A DNA stretch of 64,000 nucleotides, from NCBI RefSeq assembly GCF_008312895.1, contig NZ_VSSP01000001.1:916880-980879 (forward strand), read 5' to 3'. The notes below the pieces were generated by a model. The model did not search any database and was not told where the DNA came from. It saw nothing but the letters and a program-made list of their open reading frames with translations. Every line of letters starts with the position of its first letter. Positions within the stretch are counted from its first letter, which is position 1. Positions 8,106 through 18,247 of this stretch are shown one piece after another. The DNA is from Luteimonas suaedae. GTDB lineage: Bacteria; Pseudomonadota; Gammaproteobacteria; Xanthomonadales; Xanthomonadaceae. The position numbers and the translations under genes were made by a program.

Positions 8106-8594
8106 TTACCTGTAGGCGGCGTCGGCGGCGCGGCGTTCGGCGATCTCCGCCTCCAGGCGGTCGCCGATCGCGAGCAGTTGCTGCTTGTTGACCACGTTCT
8201 CGCCGCGGTTCTCGAAGTGGTACTCGTGCACGTGGGTTTCGACGATCGAGTCGACCGGACAGGACTCCTCGCAGAACCCGCAGTAGATGCACTTGAACAG
8301 GTCGATGTCGTAGCGCGTGGTGCGGCGGCTGCCGTCGGCGCGCTGCTCGGAGTCGATGGTGATCGCCAGCGCCGGGCACACCGCCTCGCACAGCTTGCAG
8401 GCGATGCAGCGCTCCTCGCCGTTGGGATAGCGGCGCAGCGCGTGCAGGCCGCGGAAGCGTGGCGACTGGGGGGTCTTCTCCATCGGGTACATCAGCGTGT
8501 ACTTGGGCCGCCACAGGTACTTGAAGGTCAGCCACAGGCCGCCGATCAGCTCGAGCAGCAGCAGGCTGCGGAACCAGGACACGACACGGTTCAT
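8106..8594 (-). CDS. nuoI: NADH-quinone oxidoreductase subunit I (2x[4Fe-4S])
   Basis: Peripheral-arm ferredoxin-like subunit carrying clusters N6a and N6b. Two complete motifs are visible: [12 protein letters not shown] and [12 protein letters not shown]. Length 162 residues matches the family. The start [20 protein letters not shown] is fixed by the 4-base overlap with the nuoH stop and includes the amphipathic N-terminal helix that docks to the membrane arm. Confidence 0.98.
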   Translation of the reverse strand: MNRVVSWFRSLLLLELIGGLWLTFKYLWRPKYTLMYPMEKTPQSPRFRGLHALRRYPNGEERCIACKLCEAVCPALAITIDSEQRADGSRRTTRYDIDLFKCIYCGFCEESCPVDSIVETHVHEYHFENRGENVVNKQQLLAIGDRLEAEIAERRAADAAYR

Positions 8595-9670
8595 CGCTGC
8601 ACCCCCTCTAGCACGCCGTAGTACGCCATCAGCGCGACCACGCAGATCCAGAAGATGCTGATCGGGATGAACACCTTCCAGCCCAGGCGCATGATCTGGT
8701 CGTAGCGGTAGCGCGGGAACGAGGCGCGGAACCAGACATAGGTGCTGGCGAAGAAGAACACCTTGACGAACAGCCACCACCAGCCGTCGACCGACAGCAG
8801 CGGGATGCCCCAGCCATGGAACGGCGACAGCCAGCCGCCCATGAAGAAGATCGCGGCGAGGAAGCTGATCAGGATCATGTTGGCGTATTCGGCCAGGAAG
8901 AACAGCGCGAACGCCGATCCCGAGTACTCCACCATGTGCCCGGCGACGATTTCCGACTCGCCCTCGACCACGTCGAACGGCGCGCGATTGGTCTCGGCCA
9001 CGCCCGACACGAAATAGACCACGAACAGCGGCAGCAGCGGCAGCCAGAACCAGCTCAGGAAGCCCATGTCGCCGGCCTGCGCCATCACGATGTCGCTGAG
9101 ATTGAGGCTGCCGGCGGCGATCAGAACGCCGACCAGGGCGAAGCCCATCGCGATCTCGTAGCTGACCACCTGTGCGGCCGAGCGCATCGCGCCGAGGAAG
9201 GCGTACTTCGAATTGGACGCCCAGCCGGCGAGGATGATGCCGTACACGCCCAGCGAGGTCATCGCCAGCAGGTACAGCAATCCCGCGTTGGCGTTGGACA
9301 GCACCAGCTGCGCATCGAACGGCACCACCGCCCAGGCGGCGAACGCCGGCGCCAGCGTGATCAGCGGCGCCAGGATGTACAGCGCAGGCTGCGCCTTGGC
9401 CGGCTGGATGACTTCCTTGAACAGCAGCTTGAAGACGTCGGCGAACGCCTGGAACACGCCGAAGCCGACATACATCGGCCCGCGCCGGACGTGCATCCAG
9501 CCGATCAGCTTGCGCTCCCAGACCACGTAGAAGGCCACCGCCAGGATCACCGGCACCGCGATGGCGACGATCTTCAGCACGATCCAGACAATAGTGCCGA
9601 GCGGCCCAAGCGCCGTTAGCCAATCCTGCAGCGGACCGGTCAGCTGGGTCAGCAGTTCTGCGGTGGTCAT
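8591..9670 (-). CDS. nuoH: NADH-quinone oxidoreductase subunit H
   Basis: Membrane subunit joining the peripheral arm and contributing to the quinone chamber, 359 residues. Conserved loops include [45 protein letters not shown] (adjacent) and [20 protein letters not shown] with its cluster of acidic residues. The start [20 protein letters not shown] overlaps the nuoG stop by 4 bases; a longer open frame upstream is a shadow of nuoG. The stop overlaps nuoI by 4 bases. Confidence 0.97.
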   Translation of the reverse strand: MTTAELLTQLTGPLQDWLTALGPLGTIVWIVLKIVAIAVPVILAVAFYVVWERKLIGWMHVRRGPMYVGFGVFQAFADVFKLLFKEVIQPAKAQPALYILAPLITLAPAFAAWAVVPFDAQLVLSNANAGLLYLLAMTSLGVYGIILAGWASNSKYAFLGAMRSAAQVVSYEIAMGFALVGVLIAAGSLNLSDIVMAQAGDMGFLSWFWLPLLPLFVVYFVSGVAETNRAPFDVVEGESEIVAGHMVEYSGSAFALFFLAEYANMILISFLAAIFFMGGWLSPFHGWGIPLLSVDGWWWLFVKVFFFASTYVWFRASFPRYRYDQIMRLGWKVFIPISIFWICVVALMAYYGVLEGVQR

Positions 9671-11940
9671 GCCGGCACCACCTGTACGCGGCCGGCCGCC
9701 AGCGCGGCGGTCGCACCGTATCCGCTTTCGATCCATGCCGCGCCCTGCGCGACATTCTCGCTGACCGACACCTGCAAGGTCGCGGTGCCGGCGGTATTGG
9801 AGATCCTTGCCATGGCGCCTTCGGCGACTCCGATCGTGTTCGCGTCCTGCGGATGCAGGACGATGCGCGGCCCCAGGGTGAGCGGATGCGCCTGCAGCGC
9901 TGCGGCGCGACGCACGACGGCATCGCTGCGGTAGATGGCCGGCGATACGGCCAATTCCAGCCCGTTCGCTGCATCGTGGGAGCGACGGGAGTCGCGACTT
10001 CCGTCGCTCCCACCCATGGCCGGACCGTTGCGATCACCGGCTTCGTCATCGCGGGACTTCATGCCGGCGCGCAGCTCCGCCAGCTCGGTGAACTCGAAAC
10101 CGAGCAACTGCAGCTGTCCGCCCAGCGCGCGCAGCACGCGCCAGCCGGAACGCGCCTCGCCCGGCAGCCGGCCGGCGGCAAACGCGCGCTGCGCGATCCC
10201 TTCGAGGTTGGTGAGGGTGGCGTCGATCTCGGGCAGCGCGCCGATCGGCAGGATCACGTCGGCCACCGCGCGCGTCGACGCGCAGGCGTAGTGGCTGAAC
10301 GCCACCACCTGCGCGCCCTTCAGCGCCTTCAGCACCATGGCCTGGTCGGCGAAATCGAGGCCGGGCTCGATGCCGTACAGCACATAGGCCGAGCGCGGAT
10401 CGGCGAGCATGGCCTGCGCGTCGCGCGAGGCCGGCAGCACGCCCTGGTGCACCAGTCCGAGCGCGTTCGCGCCCTGCGGGATACGGCACAGCGCGGCGCC
10501 GTGGCTCCGGGCGCAATCGCCGGCGGCGGCACGGATGGCGGCGGCATGCTCGCCGGATTCGGCAAGCGCGCCGACGATGACCACCGCGCGGTCGGCCTCC
10601 TTCAGCGCATCGTTCAGCTCGCCTGCGGCGAGCGCTGCGGCGATCCGCGACGGCGGCACGATGTGCTTGCCGGCGATGTCGAAGGTGAACTCGAAGTCGA
10701 CCGGGTTGACCACGTGCACCTTCGCGCCCTGGCGCCAGGCCTGGCGCACGCGGTGATGCAGCAGCGGCACTTCATGGCGCAGGTTGGACCCGACGATGAC
10801 CACGACGTCGGCCTTGGCGATGTCGGCCACCGGCATCGGGAAAGGTTCGGCGACGGCGCCGTCGGACGGGTCGCGCGCGGCGATGCGGTGATCGAGGTTG
10901 CCGGTTCCCAGGCCTTCGGCCAGGCGCGCCAGCAGCAGCCCTTCCTCGTTCGAGGTCGCCGGGTGCACCAGCACGCCGAGATCGTCGGCGGCATTGTCGC
11001 GCAGGATCTGCGCGACCTTCGCCAGCGCCTCGTCCCAGGTGGCCTCGCGCCAGTCGTCGCCGTCCTTCAGCAGCGGCTGCAGCGCGCGATCTTCCGCGGC
11101 CAGGCCCTGGTGCGAGTAGCGGTCACGATCGGACAGCCAGCACTCGTTCACGGCCTCGTTGTCGCGCGGCACCGAACGCAGCACCTCGCCGCGACGCACG
11201 TGCAGGAACAGGTTGCTGCCGAGCGGGTCGTGGTAGCCCAGCGATTCCTTGGCGATCAGCTCCCACGGCCGCGCGCGGAAGCGGAACACCTTGTTGGTCA
11301 GCGCGCCCACCGGGCAGACGTCGATGACGTTGCCCGACAGTTCGGTGGTCAACGGCTTGCCGTCGTAGGTGCCGATCTGCAGGTTCTCGCCGCGCTGCAT
11401 GCCGCCCAGCTCGTAGGTGCCGGCGATCTCGCCAGTGAAGCGCACGCAGCGCGTGCACTGGATGCAGCGGGTCATCTCGGTCTCGACCAGCGGCCCCATG
11501 TCCTCGTCGGCGACCACGCGCTTGCGCTCGGAGAAGCGGCTGACCGAACGGCCGTAGCCGAGCGACAGGTCCTGCAGCTCGCATTCGCCGCCCTGGTCGC
11601 AGATCGGGCAGTCGAGCGGATGGTTGATCAGCAGGAATTCCATCACGTTGCGCTGCGAGGCCAGCGCCTTGTCGCTACGGGTGGACACCTTCATGCCGTC
11701 CATCACCGGCGTGGCGCAGGCCGGCGCCGGCTTGCCCATCTTCTCCACCTCGACCAGGCACATGCGACAGTTGGCCGCGATCGCCAGCTTGTCGTGGTAG
11801 CAGAAGCGCGGAATCGCGATCCCGGCCTTGTCCGCGGCCTGGATGATCATCGAGCCCTTGGGCGCGGCCAGCTCCACCCCGTCGATGAAGACGGTGACGT
11901 GGTCGGGCGGCAGGCTCGGATTGACCGGCTGGGCGCTCAT
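9667..11940 (-). CDS. nuoG: NADH-quinone oxidoreductase subunit G
   Basis: Large peripheral-arm Fe-S subunit, 757 residues. The N-terminal [2Fe-2S] domain has [15 protein letters not shown] with a later CATPV. The His/Cys motif [14 protein letters not shown] and the ferredoxin motif [10 protein letters not shown] with DVCPVGAL follow, then a molybdopterin-oxidoreductase-like domain. Residues 643-655 ([13 protein letters not shown] in this stretch) are encoded by a perfect REP palindrome at 9976-10013 that also occurs outside genes, so a repeat appears to have inserted in frame in a linker near the C-terminal domain. A CAGGAG motif precedes the ATG. nuoH overlaps by 4 bases. Confidence 0.97.
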   Translation of the reverse strand: MSAQPVNPSLPPDHVTVFIDGVELAAPKGSMIIQAADKAGIAIPRFCYHDKLAIAANCRMCLVEVEKMGKPAPACATPVMDGMKVSTRSDKALASQRNVMEFLLINHPLDCPICDQGGECELQDLSLGYGRSVSRFSERKRVVADEDMGPLVETEMTRCIQCTRCVRFTGEIAGTYELGGMQRGENLQIGTYDGKPLTTELSGNVIDVCPVGALTNKVFRFRARPWELIAKESLGYHDPLGSNLFLHVRRGEVLRSVPRDNEAVNECWLSDRDRYSHQGLAAEDRALQPLLKDGDDWREATWDEALAKVAQILRDNAADDLGVLVHPATSNEEGLLLARLAEGLGTGNLDHRIAARDPSDGAVAEPFPMPVADIAKADVVVIVGSNLRHEVPLLHHRVRQAWRQGAKVHVVNPVDFEFTFDIAGKHIVPPSRIAAALAAGELNDALKEADRAVVIVGALAESGEHAAAIRAAAGDCARSHGAALCRIPQGANALGLVHQGVLPASRDAQAMLADPRSAYVLYGIEPGLDFADQAMVLKALKGAQVVAFSHYACASTRAVADVILPIGALPEIDATLTNLEGIAQRAFAAGRLPGEARSGWRVLRALGGQLQLLGFEFTELAELRAGMKSRDDEAGDRNGPAMGGSDGSRDSRRSHDAANGLELAVSPAIYRSDAVVRRAAALQAHPLTLGPRIVLHPQDANTIGVAEGAMARISNTAGTATLQVSVSENVAQGAAWIESGYGATAALAAGRVQVVPA
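9976..10013. repeat. REP palindrome inside nuoG coding sequence
   Basis: A 38-bp perfect palindrome with arms GTGGGAGCGACGG and CCGTCGCTCCCAC around a GTCGCGAC centre. The right-hand 23 bases are identical to 22726-22748 and 37154-37176, both intergenic. Here it is read in frame as part of NuoG. Confidence 0.85.
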
Positions 11941-11958
11941 GGGGTGGCTCCTGTCGGA

Positions 11959-12054
11959 GCCGTGATTGGTGATTGGTGATGGGTGATTCGCAAAAGCAGG
12001 TCCACAGGCGCGCTCCTGTTTTCACCAATCACGAATGACGAATCACGAATCACG
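11959..12054. repeat. Inverted heptamer array between nuoG and nuoF
   Basis: Left arm: GATTGGT units (GTGATTGGTGATTGGTGAT, degenerating to GGGTGATTCG). Right arm: the complementary CACCAATCACGAAT.. units ending at 12054. About 32 bases of unrelated sequence lie between. The arms can pair into one long imperfect stem. Same architecture as 14134-14252, 21565-21679 and 61254-61407. Confidence 0.85.
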
Positions 12055-12064
12055 TGCTTCATCC

Positions 12065-13399
12065 TCATGCCGCGGCCTCCAGCTGCTGATCGACGATCGA
12101 GCGCCCGTTGCGGATGAAGTACTCGAACTCGTCCCAGTAGTGGCGCAGGAAGCCCTGTACCGGCCAGGCCGCGGCCTCGCCGAAGGCGCAGATGGTGTGT
12201 CCCTCGATCTGGCCGGCGGCGGCCTTGAGCATGTGCAGGTCGTCGACGGTCGCGTGTCCTTCGACGATGCGGGTCAGCATGCGGTACATCCAGCCGGTGC
12301 CCTCGCGGCACGGGGTGCACTGGCCGCAGGACTCGGCGTAGTAGAAACGCGCGATGCGCTGGCAGGCGCGCACCATGCAGGTGGTGTCGTCCATCACGAT
12401 CACCGCACCCGAGCCGAGGCCGGAGCCGGCCTTCTGGATGCTGTCGTAGTCCATCGTCAGGCCCATCATGGTCTCGCCCGGCAACACCGGCATCGACGAG
12501 CCCCCCGGGATCACGCCCTTGATCGTGCGGCCCGGGCGCATGCCGCCGGCCATCTCCAGCAATTCGGCGAACGGCGTGCCGAGGCGGATCTCGTAGTTGC
12601 CGGGGCGGGCCACGTGCCCGGAGACCGAGAAGATCTTCGGCCCGCCGTTGTTCGGCTTGCCGAGATTGAGGAACCACTCGGCGCCGTTGCGCACGATCGC
12701 CGGCACCGAGGCGAAGGTCTCGGTGTTGTTGATCGTGGTCGGCTTGCCGTACAGGCCGAAGTTGGCCGGGAACGGCGGCTTGTAGCGCGGCTGGCCCTTC
12801 TTGCCCTCCAGCGACTCCATCAACGCGGTTTCCTCGCCGCAGATGTAGGCGCCGGCGCCGAGCGCGTTGTACAGGTCGATGTCGATGCCGCTGCCGAGGA
12901 TGTCCTTGCCGAGCCAGCCGTTGGCATACGCCTCGGCGGTGGCTTCCTCCAGGTGCTCGAAGGGCTCATGGTGGAACTCGCCGCGCAGATAGTTGTAGCC
13001 GACCGTGCTGCCGGTGGCATAGCAGGCGATCGCCATGCCCTCGATCACCGCATGCGGGTTGTAGCGCAGGATGTCGCGGTCCTTAGCGGTGCCGGGCTCG
13101 GACTCGTCGGAATTGCAGAGGATGTACTTCTGCATGCCCGAGTCCTTCGGCATGAAGCTCCACTTCAGGCCGGTGGGAAAACCCGCGCCGCCGCGGCCGC
13201 GCAGGCCGGACTGTTTGACCATCTCGATCACATCGGTCGGCGCGATCTTCTCTTCCAGGATCCTGCGCAGCGCGCTGTAGCCGCCGGTCTTGAGGTAGTT
13301 CTCATACGACCACGGCTTGTCGAAATGCAGCGTGGTGTAGACAGCCTGGTGCTCCTTCGGCGCGGGGCCGACGGGACCGGAACCCTGGGAATGCGTCAT
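12065..13399 (-). CDS. nuoF: NADH-quinone oxidoreductase subunit F
   Basis: NADH- and FMN-binding subunit with one [4Fe-4S] cluster, 444 residues. The FMN/NADH motifs are [16 protein letters not shown] and [20 protein letters not shown]; the cluster motif is [15 protein letters not shown] with the distant fourth Cys in GHTICAFG. Length matches the family. It is separated from nuoG by a 124-base heptamer array and from nuoE by 202 bases containing a REP pair, so the NADH-dehydrogenase module genes are not tightly packed here. Confidence 0.98.
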   Translation of the reverse strand: MTHSQGSGPVGPAPKEHQAVYTTLHFDKPWSYENYLKTGGYSALRRILEEKIAPTDVIEMVKQSGLRGRGGAGFPTGLKWSFMPKDSGMQKYILCNSDESEPGTAKDRDILRYNPHAVIEGMAIACYATGSTVGYNYLRGEFHHEPFEHLEEATAEAYANGWLGKDILGSGIDIDLYNALGAGAYICGEETALMESLEGKKGQPRYKPPFPANFGLYGKPTTINNTETFASVPAIVRNGAEWFLNLGKPNNGGPKIFSVSGHVARPGNYEIRLGTPFAELLEMAGGMRPGRTIKGVIPGGSSMPVLPGETMMGLTMDYDSIQKAGSGLGSGAVIVMDDTTCMVRACQRIARFYYAESCGQCTPCREGTGWMYRMLTRIVEGHATVDDLHMLKAAAGQIEGHTICAFGEAAAWPVQGFLRHYWDEFEYFIRNGRSIVDQQLEAAA

Positions 13400-13412
13400 C
13401 GCGCGCCCTCAC

Positions 13413-13564
13413 CTGTAGGAGCGGCTTCAGCCGCGACCGCGCCAGGCAGTCCCGTCGGTGGCGACCATGGTGAACGCGCCGCCGCGCGTTGCGAAGGGAA
13501 ACAACGGCAGAGAACATCTGTCGTTAAGATTTGCGCGCAGTCGCGGCTGAAGCCGCTCCTACAG
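13413..13564. repeat. Inverted pair of GTAG-headed REPs between nuoE and nuoF
   Basis: 25-bp units CTGTAGGAGCGGCTTCAGCC.. at 13413-13437 and their complement at 13540-13564, 102 bases apart, filling most of the nuoE-nuoF gap. Each unit is itself palindromic (GCGGCTTCAGCCGC). The variant with C in place of G distinguishes it from the copies at 1175-1238. No gene is seen in the gap. Confidence 0.85.
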
Positions 13565-13601
13565 TTGCTCATGCGGGTACCGGCTCGACGATGGGTGGCG
13601 G

Positions 13602-14129
13602 TCATTTCAGCGCCTCCAGCAACTCGTCCACCTTCTCCGGCGTGAGCTTCTCGTGGTAGTGGCCGTTGATCACGACGACGGGTGCGCCGCAGCAGGCGGC
13701 GACGCACTCCTCCTCGCGCTTGAGGTAGACGCGGCCGTCGGCGGTGGACTCGCCCAGCTTGCAGCCGAGTTTCTTCTCGGCATGCGCGACCAGGCCTTCG
13801 GCGCCGTTGAGCCAGCAGCTGATGTTGGTGCAGAACGCGACGTTGTTGCGGCCGACCTTCTGCGTCTCGAACATCGAATAGAACGTGGCGACCTCATAGG
13901 CCCAGACCGGTGGGATGCCCAGGTACTTGGCGACGGCGGCGATCAGCTCGTCGCTCAGCCAGCCGCCGTTCTGGTCCTGCGCCGCCTGCAGGCCCTGCAG
14001 CACCGCCGAGCGCTTGCGGTCCGGCGGAAACTTGGTCAGCCAGTGGTCGATATGGGCGCGCGTGTCGTCGTTCAACGCGACCATCGGGTCGACGTTGCGC
14101 GCGTTCTCGAAATTGCCGGTTGCTCTCAT
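13602..14129 (-). CDS. nuoE: NADH-quinone oxidoreductase subunit E
   Basis: Thioredoxin-fold [2Fe-2S] subunit of the NADH dehydrogenase module, 175 residues. The four cluster ligands are in CTNISC and CVAACCG. The N-terminal helical part contains RKRSAVLQGLQAAQDQNGGW, typical of the family. The sequence directly before the ATG is the edge of a heptamer array (GAATCACCGCACTC) with no Shine-Dalgarno-like motif, so initiation may be weak or depend on an unusual leader. Confidence 0.97.
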   Translation of the reverse strand: MRATGNFENARNVDPMVALNDDTRAHIDHWLTKFPPDRKRSAVLQGLQAAQDQNGGWLSDELIAAVAKYLGIPPVWAYEVATFYSMFETQKVGRNNVAFCTNISCWLNGAEGLVAHAEKKLGCKLGESTADGRVYLKREEECVAACCGAPVVVINGHYHEKLTPEKVDELLEALK

Positions 14130-14133
14130 GAGT

Positions 14134-14252
14134 GCGGTGATTCGTGATTCGTGATTCGTGATTGGAAAAGGCGGGGCGCGGGACCGGATCCGCCGTCGGG
14201 CACGCGGCCACGCTCTTGCGAATCACCAATCACCAATCCCGAATCACGGCCC
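14134..14252. repeat. Inverted heptamer array between nuoD and nuoE
   Basis: Left arm has four GTGATTS units (GATTCGT three times, then GATTGG); a ~50-base core follows; right arm is CGAATCACCAATCACCAATC.. ending AATCACGGCCCCT. The ends read inward as GCGGTGATT and AATCACGGC, an approximate terminal inverted repeat. It fills the whole 124-base gap. Confidence 0.88.
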
Positions 14253-14253
14253 C

Positions 14254-15573
14254 TCATCGATCGATCTCCCCGAACACGATGTCGTAGGTGCCGATCATCG
14301 CCACCACGTCGGCCAGCATGTGGCCCTTCACCACCGCGTCCATCGACGACAGGTGGGCGAAGCCGGGGGCGCGCAGGTGTACGCGGAACGGCTTATTGGC
14401 GCCGTCGGAGACCAGGTAGCAGCCGAACTCGCCCTTGGGCGCCTCCACTGCGCAGTAGGTCTCGCCCGCAGGCACGCAATAGCCTTCGGTAAACAGCTTG
14501 AAGTGGTGGATCAACGCTTCCATGTCGTCCTTCATCTCCTCGCGGGAGGGGGGCGACACCTTGTAGTTGTCGATCATCACCGGGCCGGGGTTGACCTTCA
14601 GCCAGGCCACGCACTGCTCGATGATGCGCACCGACTGGCGCATCTCGGCCACGCGCACCAGGTAGCGGTCGTAGCAGTCGCCCTCGACCCCCACCGGGAT
14701 GTCGAAGTCGACTTCGGCGTACTTGGCGTAGGGCTGCTTCTTGCGCAAGTCCCAGGCCACGCCCGAGCCGCGCAGCATCGGGCCGGTCATGCCCCAGGCC
14801 AGCGCCTTCTCGGGCGGCACCACGCCGATGCCGACCGTGCGCTGCTTCCAGATGCGGTTGTCGGTGAGCAGGGTCTCGTACTCGTCGATGCGCGCCGGGA
14901 AGTCCTTGGCGAAGGCTTCCAGGTAGTCCAGCATCGAGCCCTCGCGCCAGGCGTTGAAGCGCTTGAGCTTGGCGCCCTTGCGCCACGGCGACTCGCGGTA
15001 CCGCGACATGCGCTCCGGCAGGTCGCGGTAGACGCCGCCCGGACGGTAGTACGTCGCATGCATGCGCGCACCGCTGACCGCCTCGTAGACGTCCATCAGC
15101 TCCTCGCGCTCGCGGAACGCGTACAGGAACACCGCCATCGCGCCGAGGTCGAGCGCGTTCGAGCCGATCCACATCAGGTGGTTGAGGATGCGGGTCACTT
15201 CGTCGAACAACGTGCGGATCCACTGCGCCCGCTCCGGCGCCTCGATCCCCATCAGGGTCTCGATCGCGCGCACGTAGGCGTGCTCGTTGCACATCATCGA
15301 CACGTAGTCGAGCCGGTCCATGTAGCCGATCGACTGGTTGAACGGCTTCGACTCGGCCAGCTTCTCGGTGCCACGGTGCAGCAGGCCGATGTGCGGGTCG
15401 GCGCGCATCACGGTCTCGCCGTCCATCTCCAGGATCAGGCGCAGCACCCCGTGCGCGGCCGGATGCTGCGGGCCGAAGTTCATCGTGTAGTTGCGGATCT
15501 CCTGTCGGAGCACCGCGGCGTTGCTGGCGCTGGGCTCGACCGGCGGATGCGCCGGAACGCTCACGTCGCTCAT
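14254..15573 (-). CDS. nuoD: NADH-quinone oxidoreductase subunit D
   Basis: 49-kDa-type quinone-site subunit, 439 residues, related to the large subunit of NiFe hydrogenases. Visible signatures: [20 protein letters not shown] with the quinone-site His, [15 protein letters not shown], and the C-terminal [10 protein letters not shown]. The start [20 protein letters not shown] is set by the 4-base overlap with the nuoC stop; the N-terminal ~20 residues are poorly conserved. Together with NuoB it forms the quinone-reduction site. Confidence 0.98.
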   Translation of the reverse strand: MSDVSVPAHPPVEPSASNAAVLRQEIRNYTMNFGPQHPAAHGVLRLILEMDGETVMRADPHIGLLHRGTEKLAESKPFNQSIGYMDRLDYVSMMCNEHAYVRAIETLMGIEAPERAQWIRTLFDEVTRILNHLMWIGSNALDLGAMAVFLYAFREREELMDVYEAVSGARMHATYYRPGGVYRDLPERMSRYRESPWRKGAKLKRFNAWREGSMLDYLEAFAKDFPARIDEYETLLTDNRIWKQRTVGIGVVPPEKALAWGMTGPMLRGSGVAWDLRKKQPYAKYAEVDFDIPVGVEGDCYDRYLVRVAEMRQSVRIIEQCVAWLKVNPGPVMIDNYKVSPPSREEMKDDMEALIHHFKLFTEGYCVPAGETYCAVEAPKGEFGCYLVSDGANKPFRVHLRAPGFAHLSSMDAVVKGHMLADVVAMIGTYDIVFGEIDR

Positions 15574-16331
15574 TTCGCGTCCCCCGTCCTGCGCGCCACC
15601 TGCTCGCCGGTGGCGGTGGCGTAGCGCGCATCGTCGCGGATCACCCGCGGCACCAGCACGCGCGGCTCGACCGAGGTCACCGGCTCGTAGATCACACGCT
15701 TCTTCTCCGCGTCGTAGCGCACCTCGACATTGCCGATCAGCGGGAAGTCCTTGCGGAACGGATGGCCGATGAAGCCGTAGTCGGTGAGGATCCGGCGCAG
15801 GTCGGGATGGCCCTGGAAGATGATGCCGAGCAGGTCGAACGTTTCGCGCTCGAACCAGTCGGCCACCGGCCAGATATCGGTCAGCGAGGCGACGATCGGC
15901 AGCGCGTCGTCGGGGGCGAAGCAGGTCACGCGCAGGCGCTGGTTGTGCTGCACCGACAGCAGCTGCGCCACCGCCGCGAAGCGCTTGGCCGGCGGCGCGA
16001 TCGCGCCCTCGCCGTCCGGCTGCTGCAGCTGCCGGCTCGGCGTCTGCCCGAAGCCGAATCGCCCCGGGCCGCGGCCCTCGACGCCGCGGCTGAAGCCTTC
16101 GGAGGACACGTCGGTGTCCCACTCGTCGCTGCCGTAGCTCAGGTAGTCGACGCCGCAGACGTCGATCAGCTGCTCGAAGCCGAACTCGTCGCGCAGCGCC
16201 AGGCAGCCGTCGTGCCAGGCGGCGGCGTCGAACACGATGCCGACCTCGCCGCGCGGCTCGCTCACCGAGACCTCCGCGCCGTCGAAACGCGCGCGCAGGC
16301 GATCCGCGAAAACGTTCACCTTGTCGCTCAT
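15570..16331 (-). CDS. nuoC: NADH-quinone oxidoreductase subunit C
   Basis: 30-kDa-type subunit of the hydrogenase-like module, 253 residues. The signature [20 protein letters not shown] followed by [17 protein letters not shown] is clear. A ~50-residue insertion ([20 protein letters not shown] through GAIAPPAKR) lies in the first half and looks flexible. It is a separate gene, not fused to nuoD as in E. coli. Overlaps nuoD and nuoB by 4 bases each. Confidence 0.97.
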   Translation of the reverse strand: MSDKVNVFADRLRARFDGAEVSVSEPRGEVGIVFDAAAWHDGCLALRDEFGFEQLIDVCGVDYLSYGSDEWDTDVSSEGFSRGVEGRGPGRFGFGQTPSRQLQQPDGEGAIAPPAKRFAAVAQLLSVQHNQRLRVTCFAPDDALPIVASLTDIWPVADWFERETFDLLGIIFQGHPDLRRILTDYGFIGHPFRKDFPLIGNVEVRYDAEKKRVIYEPVTSVEPRVLVPRVIRDDARYATATGEQVARRTGDAK

Positions 16332-16912
16332 TCGCGCAGCCCCGTGCGGTTCTCGCCGAAGTTGGTGGCGCGGCGGATCTTGCGCTGCAGCTGCAGGATG
16401 CCGTAGACCAGCGCTTCGGCGGTCGGCGGGCAGCCCGGCACGTAGATGTCGACCGGCACGATGCGGTCGCAGCCGCGCACCACCGCGTACGAGTAGTGGT
16501 AGTAGCCGCCGCCGTTGGCGCAGCTGCCCATCGAGATCACCCACTTCGGGTCGGGCATCTGGTCGTAGACCTTGCGCAGCGCCGGGGCCATCTTGTTGAC
16601 CAGGGTGCCGGCGACGATCATCACGTCGGACTGGCGCGGCGACGGGCGGAACACCACGCCATAGCGGTCCAGGTCCAGGCGCGCGGCGCCGGCGTGCATC
16701 ATCTCCACCGCGCAGCAGGCCAGGCCGAACGTCATCGGCCACATCGAGCCGGTGCGCGCCCAGTTGAGCAGGATGTCGGAACTGGTGGTGACGAAGCCGC
16801 GCTCGAGCAGGGGGTTCTCGCCCTGCGGGCGCAGGATGTCGTCGAGCTGCCCCTCCGGCAGCGGATTGCTGGCGAAGTCGGCAGCCTTCTGGATCGTCTG
16901 GATCACTCCCAT
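16328..16912 (-). CDS. nuoB: NADH-quinone oxidoreductase subunit B
   Basis: Carries cluster N2, the last Fe-S cluster before quinone; 194 residues. Ligands are visible as the tandem Cys in [11 protein letters not shown], the Cys of [16 protein letters not shown] and that of [11 protein letters not shown]. Another conserved stretch is [20 protein letters not shown]. Overlaps nuoA by 10 bases and nuoC by 4. Confidence 0.98.
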   Translation of the reverse strand: MGVIQTIQKAADFASNPLPEGQLDDILRPQGENPLLERGFVTTSSDILLNWARTGSMWPMTFGLACCAVEMMHAGAARLDLDRYGVVFRPSPRQSDVMIVAGTLVNKMAPALRKVYDQMPDPKWVISMGSCANGGGYYHYSYAVVRGCDRIVPVDIYVPGCPPTAEALVYGILQLQRKIRRATNFGENRTGLRE

Positions 16913-17259
16913 TCCAGTGCTCCCTTTTTCCAGACGTAGATGAAGCCGAGCAGCAGCATGCCGGCGAAGATGCCCATCTCGACCAGGCCGACCACGCCGA
17001 GGTCGCGGAACACGGTGGCCCACGGCACGATGAAGATGATCTCCAGGTCGAAGATGATGAACTGGATCGCGATCAGGTAATAACGCACGTCGAACTGCAT
17101 GCGCGCGTCCTCGAACGCGGCGAAGCCGCACTCGTACGGCGCCAGCTTCTCCGCCGACGGACGCTTGGGTCCGAGCAGGTTGCCGATGATCAGCAGGGCG
17201 ATGCCGATGCCGGTGGCAACGATCAGGAACAGCAGGGTCGGCAGGTATTCGGCCAGCAC
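16903..17259 (-). CDS. nuoA: NADH-quinone oxidoreductase subunit A
   Basis: First gene of the complex I operon; 118-residue membrane subunit with three helices. Typical motifs are [20 protein letters not shown] and [17 protein letters not shown]. The start codon is GTG (first residues [16 protein letters not shown]); an AGAGAACAAC stretch lies just upstream, so the ribosome-binding site is weak. The candidate promoter at 17459-17488 would give a leader of about 190 bases. Confidence 0.96.
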   Translation of the reverse strand: MLAEYLPTLLFLIVATGIGIALLIIGNLLGPKRPSAEKLAPYECGFAAFEDARMQFDVRYYLIAIQFIIFDLEIIFIVPWATVFRDLGVVGLVEMGIFAGMLLLGFIYVWKKGALEWE

Positions 17260-17458
17260 GCGTTGTTCTCTCGGCTACTTGCCGCACTCGGCGGCCGTTG
17301 CTCGACGCTTTCGCGCCAGCCGCGCCACATTGACTGCGTCGCGGCGTTGAAGACTCCGGACCTTCGACAGAAGGTCCGCACGGACTTGCACCATCCCTGG
17401 CATCTCGACGCGGCATGCACTCCGCCCCGGTCGCCCGGGACCGCGCTCGAACCCGTGA

Positions 17459-17488
17459 ATTGTAGCGGTTCGTGAACTCGCGAGTAAA
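17459..17488 (-). promoter_or_regulatory. Candidate promoter of the nuo operon
   Basis: On the minus strand TTTACT and TACAAT are 18 bases apart. The -10 hexamer matches five of six sigma-70 consensus positions and the -35 four of six. The start point would be near 17452. It lies downstream of the tRNA-Leu terminator, as needed for independent nuo transcription. Confidence 0.5.
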
Positions 17489-17593
17489 CGATTACGCGGC
17501 CATCGCATCCCGTCCACATCGAATCGTTCGTCTGGCGTGAAGCCCACGGCGCCGGGAATCGCGCACGCGTCCGTCACGCAGGTCGCGGACAGC

Positions 17594-17618
17594 AAAAACC
17601 CCGCTCGAAAGCGGGGTC
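17594..17618 (-). terminator. Intrinsic terminator after tRNA-Leu
   Basis: Stem CCCCGC / GCGGGG (17599-17604 with 17611-17616, extended by flanking A/T pairs) followed on the minus strand by a run of five Ts. It begins about 40 bases beyond the tRNA 3' end and separates the tpiA-secG-tRNA unit from nuo. Confidence 0.85.
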
Positions 17619-17656
17619 TTCATCGCTTCGCGCAACAGGCTGCGCGAAGCCGGATA

Positions 17657-17741
17657 TGGTGCCCAAGAGGGGACTCGAACCCCTACGACTCTCGTCGCTA
17701 CCACCTCAAGGTAGTGCGTCTACCAATTCCGCCACCTGGGC
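17657..17741 (-). tRNA. tRNA-Leu (GAG)
   Basis: 85-nt class II tRNA with encoded CCA and a long variable arm. The anticodon loop TTGAGGT between CTACC and GGTAG gives anticodon GAG. Acceptor stem GCCCAAG-type pairing closes it. It lies 47 bases after secG, the common secG-tRNALeu linkage in gammaproteobacteria. Confidence 0.97.
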
Positions 17742-17788
17742 AATGGTGCCGCCCGACATCGCGGACGGCGGACAGCGCATTGTAAAGG

Positions 17789-18232
17789 CTATTGCTCTTC
17801 GTCTTCCTGCGCCGGCGCAGGCTCCTGCGCCTGCTGCTGCCCGACAGCCTCGGCGGGCGCCTCGGGGAGCTCCGGCGCGGCGGGTACCGCCGCATCCGGC
17901 GCCTGTCCGGGCGCCGCCGGCACCGACCCGGCGTCCGCCGCCGGCGCCTGCGGAATCGACATCACGCCGAGGTCCTGCTGCACCTGCTGCGGTGCGGCCT
18001 GCTGCGTCGCATACCACGCCATGAACAGGGTGACGGCGAAGAACCCGATCGCCAGCCACTTGGTGGCCTTGGTCAGGAAGCTCGACGAGCCGCGGGCGCC
18101 GAAGACGGTGGCGGAGGCGCCGCCGCCGAAGCCGGAACCAGCCGCCGCGCCGGAACCGCGCTGCATGAGGATCAGCGCGACCATGGCGATCGCGATCAGG
18201 ACGAACAGGACGTTGAGAACGAGCAACAGCAT
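17789..18232 (-). CDS. secG: Preprotein translocase subunit SecG
   Basis: Auxiliary membrane subunit of the SecYEG channel. Two hydrophobic helices (VLNVLFVLIAIAMVALILMQ and LAIGFFAVTLFMAWYAT) flank the conserved loop QRGSGAAAGSGFGGGASATV FGARG (adjacent). At 147 residues it is longer than E. coli SecG (110): the last ~70 residues form an Ala/Pro/Gln/Glu-rich tail ending QEPAPAQEDEEQ. It lies 15 bases downstream of tpiA and upstream of tRNA-Leu. Confidence 0.95.
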   Translation of the reverse strand: MLLLVLNVLFVLIAIAMVALILMQRGSGAAAGSGFGGGASATVFGARGSSSFLTKATKWLAIGFFAVTLFMAWYATQQAAPQQVQQDLGVMSIPQAPAADAGSVPAAPGQAPDAAVPAAPELPEAPAEAVGQQQAQEPAPAQEDEEQ

Positions 18233-18247
18233 GCGGATCGGATCCGG

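Larger units (their letters stand above)
17260..17656. other. Leader/promoter region of the nuo operon, no gene
   Basis: 397 bases between nuoA and tRNA-Leu. It contains the candidate nuo promoter (17459-17488) and the tRNA-Leu terminator (17594-17618). Open frames in this interval lack plausible starts or homology-like features. The ~190-base untranslated leader could hold regulation, but I see no convincing long hairpin. Confidence 0.7.

Noticed and set aside
17260..17656. Riboswitch in the nuo leader
   Set aside because: No recognisable aptamer consensus or long paired elements were seen in the ~190-base leader.
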